A stretch of 57,527 nucleotides of DNA from positions 1-57,527 of the IMG/VR virus record IMGVR_UViG_3300022752_000080; one strand, 5' to 3'. This document shows, one piece after another, positions 42,801 through 48,648 of this stretch. The notes under the pieces are model-generated. The model was given only the letters and a program-made list of their open reading frames with translations. It was not told the DNA's origin and made no database searches. Position 1 is the stretch's first letter, and every line of letters begins with the position of its first letter. The translations under genes and the position numbers were made by a program. This stretch comes from a virus.

Positions 42801-43836
42801 AACAAGTTCCACCATAACTGTCAATGATACTTCCACTTCCCCAACATACAATATATCCCCATCAACTACTTTCGTTAACGAAGGATCTTCAGTATTCTTC
42901 ACCATAACAACAACTAACGTGCCCGATGGTACAACATTATCATGGAGAATTGCTGCTATTTCTGGAAATATAAATTCAAATGATTTTACCAGTGGAGTGT
43001 CAAGTGGCACTCTGGGTATTAGTAGTAATACAGGTAGTGTAACAATATCAGTTGGAAACGATTTATCTACCGAAGGAAATGAATCATTTGTTTTAGAAAT
43101 TCTTTCTAATGGTGTCGTAGTTGCTACAAGTTCAACCATAACAATTAATGACACTTCACTAACGCCAACACCAGCACCGACCGTAACATTATCAGCTTCT
43201 CCATCTACAATTACCAGAAATAATCCAGAAGCAGTAAGTAGTTCAGTATTATCGTGGAATTCTACAAATGCTACTGATGTAATTTCATCAAACTTCGGGG
43301 CAACTTCGGTTACTGGAAGTACAACAGTTAGTCCATTCAGTACAACAAATTATTCAATTTCGGTTTCTGGTCCTGGTGGAACGGCAAACTCAAATACAAC
43401 AGTAAACGTCAATACTTGCGTGGTTCCATCTGGCACTTCGACATATGGATCTGGTTTCTCTGGTTATCTATGGTATGGAAATGGAGAAAAAGTGGTAGCA
43501 CCAAACGGAAGTTCCTTGTTTATAAATTCAATCAATTCTTTATATGGTTCTGTAACGTCACCAATCACTACTGCTGGTGGGGTTGTTACAACATACACTC
43601 AAGTGGCTAATGTTATTATTAATCATTACACTTCTGTTTTAAGTAGATATCCAGAAAGTTTAGGATTTGATTATTGGTTTTATGATTTTCTAAATTTCCC
43701 TGGATACACAAGTTTTAATAGTCTCATAATTAGCATAACAACTTCATACAATCAATCTGGAGGAGAAAGAGATCTCAGAGCATCCAAAGGAGGATTGATA
43801 GGAAACTATGATAGTTGTAATAATAGAAGAGTTTAA
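39874..43836 (+). CDS. Subtilisin-fold (S8) protease with Calx-beta repeats, probable virion protein
   Basis: 1,320 residues. An I9-like prodomain region (~35-110: REYVVTLHNFEDLDNFYDEM) leads to a subtilase domain with all three catalytic residues in their usual contexts: Asp200 (VDVVIVDDEI), His259 (GDHGTHVAGICAG) and Ser542 (SGTSMASPQVAGM). A beta-domain follows, then three Calx-beta-like repeats beginning at ~770 (EGSTVTFNVTTNNVPNGTTL and relatives), a PKD/Ig-like segment (SASPSTITRNNPE) and a DUF4214-like end (YTSVLSRYPESLGFDYWFYD). No signal peptide is seen, fitting a virion-borne rather than secreted enzyme. Shares a late promoter with the fibre gene. Confidence 0.85.
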   Translation: MNLEDILSGRESKEKNLNTEIISCYTKEQDNGCGLREYVVTLHNFEDLDNFYDEMQSDNGDDYIPDRSVERTNKRPLSRNTHYILTKEEAEKLKEDPRVWDVDLTMEEKGIVAVPLGSTSINNGVFARKSAGFLNTDINWGLLAHSNPTAVSILDQAGTDFLNSLGQAKYSTWGSDRTGNATASTKIPFNGENVDVVIVDDEIPVNHPEFAVNSDGTGGSRVNEINWWSLYRSVVQSIDNDVVDASVPSTYNYGNYGDHGTHVAGICAGNRLGWARKANIYSLYAYDTTKVPPSLMYDLLRAFHLNKPVNGTTGRRNPTITNHSYGYVTLLPITQITQVRYRGSNINVSFTNNQSDLNILRGTYGLSGGLFTTFIYNNYPTTSSQWCVQLPIRGGIAQQADIEDAISNGIVFVSAAGNYGDTSVSSTHPDYNNSLVYNYQSQNSTQVYTGFIDFYKRGTDPAAVPAGITVGNIDSVAALKMSTSSSDTEQVWIEFKVNSSSHGNTCDVWAAGTNILSSVYTSQTLKDPRNNSFSLNVLSGTSMASPQVAGMIACLAERYPRFKQSDFLSLLRYYGYTGPNYNYSRTFPGFYHKHYVTNTGSTSYEFTSNADRLFSRNGSNQNFDIRIGEIVEFSINTPGQPFWIKTLQITGTGNAVTTGITNNGATSGSIIWDTTNVAPGTYYYISQNSSIMTGTITLKYSQLDRAYTAVDARTQPYVLFPTTLRKTTGYISSDVAESPRPASGLTFPRKRIWQTGTVGGQSSSVSTIQTYSITPSTTTISEGSTVTFNVTTNNVPNGTTLYWTTVSTGGNLNSDDFIDLRVDSSFLINNGNATISRTLFNDTLTEGVESFYLEIRTNSITGPVVATSPSISINDTSITPTPTYNISQDRTSVNEGSSIVFTLTTTNVPNGTTLYWTIGGNVSNTDFTDFLSSSSFLTTNNSTTITRTLRNDITTEGAEIFNLQIRTGSISGPVVATSSTITVNDTSTSPTYNISPSTTFVNEGSSVFFTITTTNVPDGTTLSWRIAAISGNINSNDFTSGVSSGTLGISSNTGSVTISVGNDLSTEGNESFVLEILSNGVVVATSSTITINDTSLTPTPAPTVTLSASPSTITRNNPEAVSSSVLSWNSTNATDVISSNFGATSVTGSTTVSPFSTTNYSISVSGPGGTANSNTTVNVNTCVVPSGTSTYGSGFSGYLWYGNGEKVVAPNGSSLFINSINSLYGSVTSPITTAGGVVTTYTQVANVIINHYTSVLSRYPESLGFDYWFYDFLNFPGYTSFNSLIISITTSYNQSGGERDLRASKGGLIGNYDSCNNRRV

Positions 43837-44432
43837 AACATCACATTAAATGCAATAGATATTTTTTCTTCTTCAGATTCTCTTCTAGGATTTCCATGTA
43901 ATAAATTACTGTTCCAAATCATTAAAGTTCCTGAAATACAACTATATGTTGCACAATCACTACTATAATTATTTTTATTCTCCGACAATAAAGTAGTACT
44001 AATTAATCGTTGTGCGTTATAAAACAAAATTTTATCATCTTCAGAACATTGAACATAATAAACTCCAGATAAAATACTGCCAGCATGTGTATGGGGAAAT
44101 AAAAATCCTCCCGCCTGAGAAGTATTACACCACATTTGAATCTGAAGTATTTTATCGTTAACTTCGTATCCCATCTTGTTTAAGTAAATCAAAGAATGGT
44201 AATTAATAAATTGTTTGAGAGCAGAAAATGGATATTCTTCTAATGTTTCAAAGGAAGTATGTGTAGAATTTACATAGAAAACATCCGTTTTTAAAGAATA
44301 TTTTTCAACTTCTTGTTTTACAGAAATTTTCAGATCATTAATTAAAAAATTACAACAATTTTTCACCATATAGATAGTAGTTGGAAATAACTCTTCTATA
44401 GTATAATTGACGTTTACATATGTATCAAGCAT
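43833..44432 (-). CDS. 2OG-Fe(II) oxygenase, family like PF13759
   Basis: 199 residues. FPHTHAGSILSGVYYVQ (metal-binding His with the usual GS.LSGVYYV), and GTLMIWNSNLLHGNPRRE (distal His and 2-oxoglutarate Arg) are the hallmarks of this cyanophage-abundant dioxygenase group. The substrate is unknown; protein or small-molecule hydroxylation is possible. Converges with the protease gene (4-nt overlap at TTAA). Confidence 0.85.
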   Translation of the reverse strand: MLDTYVNVNYTIEELFPTTIYMVKNCCNFLINDLKISVKQEVEKYSLKTDVFYVNSTHTSFETLEEYPFSALKQFINYHSLIYLNKMGYEVNDKILQIQMWCNTSQAGGFLFPHTHAGSILSGVYYVQCSEDDKILFYNAQRLISTTLLSENKNNYSSDCATYSCISGTLMIWNSNLLHGNPRRESEEEKISIAFNVMF

Positions 44433-44436
44433 TCAA

Positions 44437-44467
44437 ATAAAAAAAGATGTAAGTTCACTTACATCTT
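44437..44467 (-). terminator. Terminator after the hli pair
   Basis: Perfect 10-bp stem AAGATGTAAG/CTTACATCTT with a 4-nt loop, followed by a T-run on the minus strand. The oxygenase gene begins immediately downstream. Confidence 0.88.
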
Positions 44468-44495
44468 ATCAAAAATCTTTTATTTTGTCAAGATG

Positions 44496-44615
44496 TCACA
44501 AAACACCAGGAATAATCTGTCCTGTAGTAAGATAAGTTCCAACAGCAATGATAAAACCAAGCATAGCCAGACGAGCGTTGAGGATTTCTGCCTCAGGTGT
44601 GAATCCGAATTTCAT
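44496..44615 (-). CDS. hli: High-light-inducible protein, short form
   Basis: 39 residues starting MKFGFTPEAEILNARLAMLG: the chlorophyll-binding signature (E-x-x-N-x-R-x-A-M-x-G) of Hlip/LHC proteins followed by one membrane helix (FIIAVGTYLTTGQII). Protects PSII and binds pigments under stress. AAAGGAG ribosome binding site 8 nt upstream. Second of a tandem pair. Confidence 0.93.
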   Translation of the reverse strand: MKFGFTPEAEILNARLAMLGFIIAVGTYLTTGQIIPGVL

Positions 44616-44642
44616 AGTTGTTCTCCTTTAGTAATAATTTAA

Positions 44643-44846
44643 TCAGAAGATGCCGAAGAAGAGTTTGCCAGTGCTAATATAAGAAATAGCGCCAGCAATA
44701 ATGCCGACCATGGCCCAGCGTCCATTGTACATCTCCGTGGTTTGCATAGGAGTCATAAGACCCTTGCGATTGTATTCTTGGTAAACCATAGTAGGCTCTT
44801 TAGCCCACATGTTCTGTTGACCGCGATCGTTCGTTGTTACAGTCAT
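44643..44846 (-). CDS. hli: High-light-inducible protein
   Basis: 67 residues with a longer N-terminal extension; TEMYNGRWAMVGIIAGAISY carries the Hlip chlorophyll-binding motif (E-x-x-N-G-R-x-A-M-x-G) and the single membrane helix. Directly downstream of a strong sigma70 promoter; co-transcribed with the shorter hli up to the terminator at 44437. Confidence 0.95.
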   Translation of the reverse strand: MTVTTNDRGQQNMWAKEPTMVYQEYNRKGLMTPMQTTEMYNGRWAMVGIIAGAISYISTGKLFFGIF

Positions 44847-44873
44847 GTTACATTATGTTATAAATGTTTACAT

Positions 44874-44902
44874 AGTATATAGCATCCTTGCCCACCTGTC
44901 AA
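44874..44902 (-). promoter_or_regulatory. Sigma70 promoter TTGACA-17-TATACT for the hli pair
   Basis: -35 at 44897-44902 and -10 at 44874-44879, 28 nt upstream of the hli ATG. Confidence 0.85.
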
Positions 44903-44936
44903 GCCCCTCGTTTGTCAGCAAATCTTAATAAGTATA

Positions 44937-44964
44937 TTGCCCCATCTAAATAGCTCGCTATACT
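44937..44964 (+). promoter_or_regulatory. Probable sigma70 promoter TTGCCC-16-TATACT for the microprotein genes
   Basis: -35-like TTGCCC at 44937-44942 and TATACT at 44959-44964. Divergent from the hli promoter. Confidence 0.55.
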
Positions 44965-44972
44965 AAAGGTGT

Positions 44973-45098
44973 ATGAGATACATTCATATCTGCCTCTTAC
45001 TTTGGAATGGAAAAATTGAATGGAGAGTGATACCTTGGGGCAAAAAACACCTTGATTTTCATAGAAAATATGGCGACATAATAATGTATAAAGAGTAA
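44973..45098 (+). CDS. 41-residue hypothetical microprotein
   Basis: MRYIHICLLLWNGKIEWRVI start, basic C-terminus ending DIIMYKE. First ORF after a plus-strand promoter whose predicted start is at most a few nt before the ATG, so it could be translated from a leaderless or very short-leader mRNA. Its TAA lies 4 nt before the next ATG. No family recognised. Confidence 0.5.
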   Translation: MRYIHICLLLWNGKIEWRVIPWGKKHLDFHRKYGDIIMYKE

Positions 45099-45102
45099 AC
45101 TT

Positions 45103-45312
45103 ATGTATAACCTATCAAGCAGAGATGTTAATCGCATCATCACAGCATGTAAACATTATGCACACCATGAAACTGGTAGTGAATGGATGCATGATGAATA
45201 TATGAAAATTATCGAGAAACTTTGTGTCTACTTAGATCAAAACTTTGACGCAGAAACACAAAAACCTTTAGAATGTTACATACACAAAATCCATGACACA
45301 GATTATGAGTAA
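45103..45312 (+). CDS. Small hypothetical protein
   Basis: 69 residues: MYNLSSRDVNRIITACKHYA, HHETGSEWMHDEYMKIIEKL, acidic end HDTDYE. Helical, resembling many small cyanophage early proteins. Overlaps the next ORF by 8 nt. Confidence 0.65.
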   Translation: MYNLSSRDVNRIITACKHYAHHETGSEWMHDEYMKIIEKLCVYLDQNFDAETQKPLECYIHKIHDTDYE

Positions 45313-45433
45313 CTTACCTTGGGGAGTGTTTATTATTCTTGGAATAGGATTGACAGGAACCATTTGGTCTATTTATTATATACTACGCTTAGCATACGAG
45401 GAAATGAAAGATGAACCACCCAGTTCTCACTAG
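45305..45433 (+). CDS. 42-residue single-span membrane microprotein
   Basis: MSNLPWGVFIILGIGLTGTI followed by WSIYYILRLAYEEM: one hydrophobic helix with a charged C-terminal end. Overlaps both neighbours, typical of compact phage early genes. Confidence 0.55.
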   Translation: MSNLPWGVFIILGIGLTGTIWSIYYILRLAYEEMKDEPPSSH

Positions 45434-45500
45434 TATTTGTTTGTTTGGTTCAATCGGATTGTTTATTTACTGGGGATTGACTCACGCATATCCACATTAA
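45411..45500 (+). CDS. 29-residue single-span membrane microprotein
   Basis: MNHPVLTSICLFGSIGLFIY with WGLTHAYPH to the end: a single hydrophobic helix with almost no soluble part. The first 23 nt overlap the preceding ORF in another frame. The size resembles small photosystem-type membrane subunits, but no homologue can be named. Confidence 0.45.
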   Translation: MNHPVLTSICLFGSIGLFIYWGLTHAYPH

Positions 45501-45502
45501 AA

Positions 45503-45576
45503 TGGGAAATCCAAGACTTGAACTTGGCACCTCACGATTATCAGTCGTGCGCTCTAACCAACTGAGCTAATCTCCC
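45503..45576 (-). tRNA. tRNA-Ile (GAU)
   Basis: Acceptor GGGAGAT/ATTTCCC, anticodon stem CACGA../TCGTG with loop CTGATAA giving GAU, T-arm CCAAG-TTCAAGT-CTTGG. Confidence 0.94.
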
Positions 45577-45580
45577 AAAC

Positions 45581-45652
45581 TGGGGCGGCAGGGATCGAAC
45601 CTGCGACCTAGATGTTAACAGCATCCCGCTACTACCGCTGAGCTACACCCCA
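45581..45652 (-). tRNA. tRNA-Asn (GUU)
   Basis: Acceptor TGGGGTG/CGCCCCA, anticodon stem GATG/CATC with loop CTGTTAA giving GUU, T-arm GCAGG-TTCGATC-CCTGC. Confidence 0.94.
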
Positions 45653-45699
45653 ATGAAATTAGGATTGCTTACAATCCATTTATTATCCTCAAGGATAAG

Positions 45700-45771
45700 A
45701 GCGGAGTATCGGATTCGAACCGACGACATCTAACTTGGAAGGATAGCGTTCTACCACTGAACTAACTCCGC
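45700..45771 (-). tRNA. tRNA-Gly (UCC)
   Basis: Acceptor GCGGAGT/ACTCCGC, loop CTTCCAA giving UCC, T-arm TCGG-TTCGAAT-CCGA. The anticodon stem CTATC/GTTAG has one T-T mismatch. Confidence 0.9.
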
Positions 45772-45774
45772 AAA

Positions 45775-45855
45775 TGTCGCTGAAAGGACTTGAACCTTCA
45801 CGTTAAAAACACTGGAACCTAAACCCAGCGCGTCTACCAATTCCGCCACAGCGAC
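45775..45855 (-). tRNA. tRNA-Leu (UAG)
   Basis: Class II tRNA. Acceptor GTCGCTG/CAGCGAC, anticodon stem CTGGG/TCCAG with loop TTTAGGT giving UAG, variable arm, T-arm GAAGG-TTCAAGT-CCTTT. First tRNA after the promoter at 45866-45894. Confidence 0.93.
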
Positions 45856-45865
45856 TTACTCATAT

Positions 45866-45894
45866 ACTATACCAGAAAGGAAAGGGGGTGCCAA
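45866..45894 (-). promoter_or_regulatory. Sigma70 promoter TTGGCA-17-TATAGT for the Leu-Gly-Asn-Ile tRNAs
   Basis: -35 at 45889-45894 and -10 at 45866-45871. The -35 lies in the loop and one arm of the hairpin 45884-45899. Confidence 0.75.
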
Positions 45895-45988
45895 CCCCCA
45901 GTCAGGCTCGCCACCTGCCCTTTGACCAGAGGCAGGAAACTGGGCGGGAGTAACCCCATCCGCACCACCAATTCTTTTAGGAAATTGG
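45884..45988 (-). ncRNA. Structured RNA region with competing hairpins
   Basis: Three consecutive inverted repeats on the minus-strand transcript: CCAATT/AATTGG (45968-45988); CCCAGT/ACTGGG (45897-45944) enclosing CCTGCC/GGCAGG; and GGGGGT/ACCCCC (45884-45899) followed by TTTCCTTT. The last two share three Gs (45897-45899), so they cannot form at the same time, as in attenuators. The region is much more GC-rich than its surroundings and has no ORF. Function inferred only. Confidence 0.45.
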
Positions 45989-45992
45989 AAAC

Positions 45993-46202
45993 CTACTTTG
46001 TCTCGGAAACAAAGTTGTTGATGACTTCTGCTTGTTGAAGAACATCTTCCAGTGATGGATATTTTTCAGCAAAATCTGCCGAGATCAAACCATCTGGATT
46101 TTGTCGCTGTGCTACTTCAAACTCCATGGCGTAGTTATCTTGTAGCATATTATATGCTTGCTTGAAAATTTCAAAGCGAAGCTCGTAAGGTGTTTTGGAC
46201 AT
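45993..46202 (-). CDS. Small hypothetical protein
   Basis: 69 residues: TPYELRFEIFKQAYNMLQDN, EKYPSLEDVLQQAEVINNFV. Helical; AGGAG ribosome binding site 9 nt upstream. Similar small proteins are common in T4-like cyanophages; no function known. Confidence 0.75.
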   Translation of the reverse strand: MSKTPYELRFEIFKQAYNMLQDNYAMEFEVAQRQNPDGLISADFAEKYPSLEDVLQQAEVINNFVSETK

Positions 46203-46228
46203 TTTGTATCTCCTGTGTGTATGTGTGT

Positions 46229-46256
46229 GTTATCGAGGGGGGCCCGACCAGGGCAA
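46229..46256 (-). promoter_or_regulatory. Weak sigma70-like promoter TTGCCC-16-GATAAC
   Basis: -35-like element at 46251-46256 and -10-like at 46229-46234, upstream of the gene starting at 46202. Each hexamer matches at four of six positions. Confidence 0.35.
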
Positions 46257-46264
46257 GTTTAGTG

Positions 46265-46459
46265 TCATTCCGAGACTGGTTGAGGAATTAAATCCTCGTA
46301 TGCGGATTGAACAGCATCATCAAAATCGTCGTATGGACCATGGTTGACTTCATTATACACATAGTAAAACTTTTTGTCAATCATAGAGACATCAAAGTAA
46401 GTGATGACTTCATCTCCATTATCAAGTTTTTCAACAATTCTCATCTTAACAGGATTCAT
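46265..46459 (-). CDS. Small hypothetical protein
   Basis: 64 residues from ATG 46459 (an in-frame TTG at 46468 overlaps the previous gene). MRIVEKLDNGDEVITYFDV, NHGPYDDFDDAVQSAYEDL: mixed alpha/beta, acidic. No family recognised. Confidence 0.65.
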   Translation of the reverse strand: MNPVKMRIVEKLDNGDEVITYFDVSMIDKKFYYVYNEVNHGPYDDFDDAVQSAYEDLIPQPVSE

Positions 46460-46464
46460 AGCAT

Positions 46465-46830
46465 TCAAAGGGTAACGTTGACTCCACCAGTGCTGTTATA
46501 GTCCATCCGTGACTGATAATAATATGTATTAGGAGCAAATACTTTCATATGTTTGTCAAACTTTACAGGAGTGCTGGCATATTTAAAATCATACTGCACT
46601 TTACCATCTTCTCTTTCTGTTTTATCAACAGAAATCAACCCCTCAACTGCTGGGTCTCCAGCAGCTGCTTCAATACGCTCAGCAAACATAGTGTTGTCAA
46701 TCTCAATCAATGCTTTAGAAATAGCAGAGATTACATAAACACTTTCTTTATCAGCAAACTTTAGTGCTGTGCGTAGAGCATCTTCTGCTCTCTCAAGTTG
46801 ATACTTAACTGAATCATTCATCTTCATCAT
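46465..46830 (-). CDS. Hypothetical protein
   Basis: 121 residues from ATG 46830, chosen because AAAGGAG lies 7 nt upstream. YQLERAEDALRTALKFAD, ISKALIEIDNTMFAERIEAA, YASTPVKFDKHMKVFAPNTY. Overlaps the previous gene's end by 17 nt. Function unknown. Confidence 0.7.
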   Translation of the reverse strand: MMKMNDSVKYQLERAEDALRTALKFADKESVYVISAISKALIEIDNTMFAERIEAAAGDPAVEGLISVDKTEREDGKVQYDFKYASTPVKFDKHMKVFAPNTYYYQSRMDYNSTGGVNVTL

Positions 46831-47071
46831 TGTCGTCTCCTTTAATGTAACATGGAACTGTATCTGGATCAAGCCACTTGGTATACTCAAAGTCTTCAAT
46901 TGCTGTCATGAATTGCATTTCATTGTCACAAAGATACATGTCACGATAGCGACCAGTATACGAATCCACTTTTTGAATACGGCAGTCGGGTTTGCCGTTA
47001 ATTTCAAGGATGCCAACCTGTACATAACGATAAGGAAAGCGGTCAAGAATCACTTTGGGTTTGGTTGCCAT
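46814..47071 (-). CDS. Small hypothetical protein
   Basis: 85 residues from ATG 47071 (MATKPKVILDRFPYRYVQVG); the longer frame starts upstream of the promoter at 47093-47121 and is therefore unlikely. Strand-rich middle (CRIQKVDSYTGRYRDMYLCD) and acidic tail (KGDDNDEDE). No obvious ribosome binding site. Function unknown. Confidence 0.65.
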   Translation of the reverse strand: MATKPKVILDRFPYRYVQVGILEINGKPDCRIQKVDSYTGRYRDMYLCDNEMQFMTAIEDFEYTKWLDPDTVPCYIKGDDNDEDE

Positions 47072-47092
47072 AGAGAATTTGAAACTGAAAGT

Positions 47093-47121
47093 ATTGTAGC
47101 AGGGCCAGTGCCATTTGTCAA
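47093..47121 (-). promoter_or_regulatory. Sigma70 promoter TTGACA-17-TACAAT
   Basis: -35 at 47116-47121 and -10 at 47093-47098, overlapping the stop codon of the upstream gene and 22 nt before ATG 47071. Confidence 0.8.
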
Positions 47122-47708
47122 TCCCACCACCAGCAGAGGTTTGTGAGCGTTGAGAGAAACTGCTCATGATAGACCGTGCGGCTCGGATTAGGTTTGCCAT
47201 CTTTCATGTCTTGGAGATACTGTATTATACCACGAACTACTGGTGTGTCTTGGAAGTATTCGTGCATTCGGTAACAATCAAACTTCTCATTGTATTCAAT
47301 AAAGTCATGAAGTGGATCCATGTTGCGACGGTATCCCCAGATGAATACATCTTCATCTTTGATACCATGTTTGTTGATGATATCTAATGGATAGAACTTC
47401 TGTCCATCCTCATCTTCTACAGCATCCTCTTCTCGTTCTTCAGTATCAAACTTAAAGTGAAGACCATCGTAATACTTATCGTGTAACTCTTCGTCTGGTG
47501 CCACACGAACTCTTTCATTCTCTTGCATGATATATTCCATGCGACGTTTAGCATCCTCGTTAGTCAGACGGAATACAATATTGCCGATGTAGTAATGTAC
47601 GGGACCACCATAGAGGTGGGAAGATTCTCGTCTCCTGAATGACAGATGAGTAATCTCAAATCCAGAATCTTCGTTTTCTTCTTCTACCAATCCTTGAGTT
47701 AAAACCAT
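47118..47708 (-). CDS. Conserved hypothetical protein
   Basis: 196 residues, rich in Asp/Glu and aromatic residues: FEITHLSFRRRESSHLYGGP, HYYIGNIVFRLTNEDAKRRM, KDEDVFIWGYRRNMDPLHDF, ending TNLCWWWD. Probably a soluble early protein. Overlaps the preceding ORF by 10 nt. Confidence 0.72.
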   Translation of the reverse strand: MVLTQGLVEEENEDSGFEITHLSFRRRESSHLYGGPVHYYIGNIVFRLTNEDAKRRMEYIMQENERVRVAPDEELHDKYYDGLHFKFDTEEREEDAVEDEDGQKFYPLDIINKHGIKDEDVFIWGYRRNMDPLHDFIEYNEKFDCYRMHEYFQDTPVVRGIIQYLQDMKDGKPNPSRTVYHEQFLSTLTNLCWWWD

Positions 47709-47947
47709 GACCCTTTAAGTGATTTGTGTGATTGCTTCATTGCCTTATAGAGTTTTTTAATCTCTTGATAGGCATCTTCAGCAGTCATCTTACCACCGAT
47801 TGCCATATTCGTCAAGTAAGAGACGTGATGCGAAAAGTTATTCAGGTTGTTAATCGTAGCAATATCCAGAAAACTCATATCAGCATTTGGATTCATTGGA
47901 GGAGTTGGATATAAAAACTCCTCTTTTGCTTGTTTTGATGTTGTCAT
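47699..47947 (-). CDS. Small hypothetical protein
   Basis: 82 residues: NADMSFLDIATINNLNNFSH, NMAIGGKMTAEDAYQEIKKL, basic end. Helical. Lies directly after the class II tRNA at 47965 and overlaps the next gene. No family recognised. Confidence 0.68.
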   Translation of the reverse strand: MTTSKQAKEEFLYPTPPMNPNADMSFLDIATINNLNNFSHHVSYLTNMAIGGKMTAEDAYQEIKKLYKAMKQSHKSLKGSWF

Positions 47948-47964
47948 AATAATTTATTGTAGGA

Positions 47965-48057
47965 TAGGGGCGGAGGGACTCGAACCCCCAACCGCACGGT
48001 AATCTGCCGTATACGAAAGGTATAAGCTTTCCGCTCTGCCAATTGAGCTACACCCCC
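47965..48057 (-). tRNA. tRNA with UAU anticodon and a long variable arm (Ile-type codon AUA)
   Basis: 93 nt. Acceptor GGGGGTG/CGCCCCT, D-arm GCTC/GAGC, anticodon stem GAAAG/CTTTC with loop CTTATAC giving UAU, a ~25-nt variable region that folds as ACGG/CCGT, and T-arm GGGGG-TTCGAGT-CCCTC. The arms are good, but a class II variable arm with an isoleucine-type anticodon is unusual. Confidence 0.8.
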
Positions 48058-48064
48058 GTAAGCA

Positions 48065-48137
48065 TGGAGAATAGCGGACTCGAACCGCTGACATTCGCCT
48101 TGCAAAGGCGCTACTCTACCAACTGAGTTAATTCCCC
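48065..48137 (-). tRNA. tRNA-Ala (UGC)
   Basis: Acceptor GGGGAAT/ATTCTCC, anticodon stem CGCC/GGCG with loop TTTGCAA giving UGC, T-arm AGCGG-TTCGAGT-CCGCT. Its first 27 nt are shared with the end of the Phd-like gene. Confidence 0.94.
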
Positions 48138-48284
48138 TTGTATTCGTTCATAGTAATCATATGGTAAAAGCACTACATCAGAACCACTAGCAGTGGTAAT
48201 GATAAACATTTCTTTATTGAGCATTACAGCATCCATGATTTCATCAAAATCGTGGCAAAAAGTTTCTTCTGTAATCGTTTTCAT
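48111..48284 (-). CDS. Solitary Phd/YefM antitoxin-like protein
   Basis: 57 residues from ATG 48284, whose ATGA overlaps the glutaredoxin stop. MKTITEETFCHDFDEIMDAV followed by MFIITTASGSDVVLLPYDYY follows the Phd/YefM fold: an N-terminal helix that would mark DNA-binding/dimerisation, then the beta-hairpin (ITT..G..VVLLP..YYERI). The C-terminal toxin-binding part is short, and no toxin gene is nearby. It may neutralise a host toxin or act as a regulator. Its last 27 nt lie inside tRNA-Ala. Confidence 0.6.
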   Translation of the reverse strand: MKTITEETFCHDFDEIMDAVMLNKEMFIITTASGSDVVLLPYDYYERIQGELTQLVE

Positions 48285-48553
48285 ACCATACACTCCATGT
48301 CTTTTTCTTCTTGTAGGCAACCAATGCTGGTTAAATATTCGATGGTTTCGTTACATCCTCCCATCAGATGACCATCAAGAGTCACACGAGGAAAGGTAGC
48401 ACCTTCACCAAACATCATATAAAATTCATCTCTAGAAAAATCTTCATCAAGTTTAAATTGAATATACTTAACAGTAAAACTATCAAGAATTACTTTAAGT
48501 TTGCGACAATATTCGCAGTTATCTCTAGTGTAAATAGCAAGTTGCGAAATCAT
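48281..48553 (-). CDS. Glutaredoxin
   Basis: 90 residues. AIYTRDNCEYCRKLKVILDS has the CxxC active site, ATFPRVTLDGHLMGGCNETI the cis-Pro and the GG motif. Role: electron donor for NrdA/NrdB. AGGAG ribosome binding site 8 nt upstream. Translationally coupled to the Phd-like gene. Confidence 0.92.
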   Translation of the reverse strand: MISQLAIYTRDNCEYCRKLKVILDSFTVKYIQFKLDEDFSRDEFYMMFGEGATFPRVTLDGHLMGGCNETIEYLTSIGCLQEEKDMECMV

Positions 48554-48574
48554 TAATGTCTCCTGTAAGAAGAA

Positions 48575-48648
48575 TCGGCGTGGCAGGATTTGAACCTGCG
48601 ACCTTCTGCTCCCAAAGCAGTTGCGCTACCAAGCTGCGCTACACACCG
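48575..48648 (-). tRNA. tRNA-Pro (UGG)
   Basis: Acceptor CGGTGTG/CACGCCG, anticodon stem ACTGC/GCAGA with loop TTTGGGA giving UGG, T-arm GCAGG-TTCAAAT-CCTGC. Confidence 0.93.
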
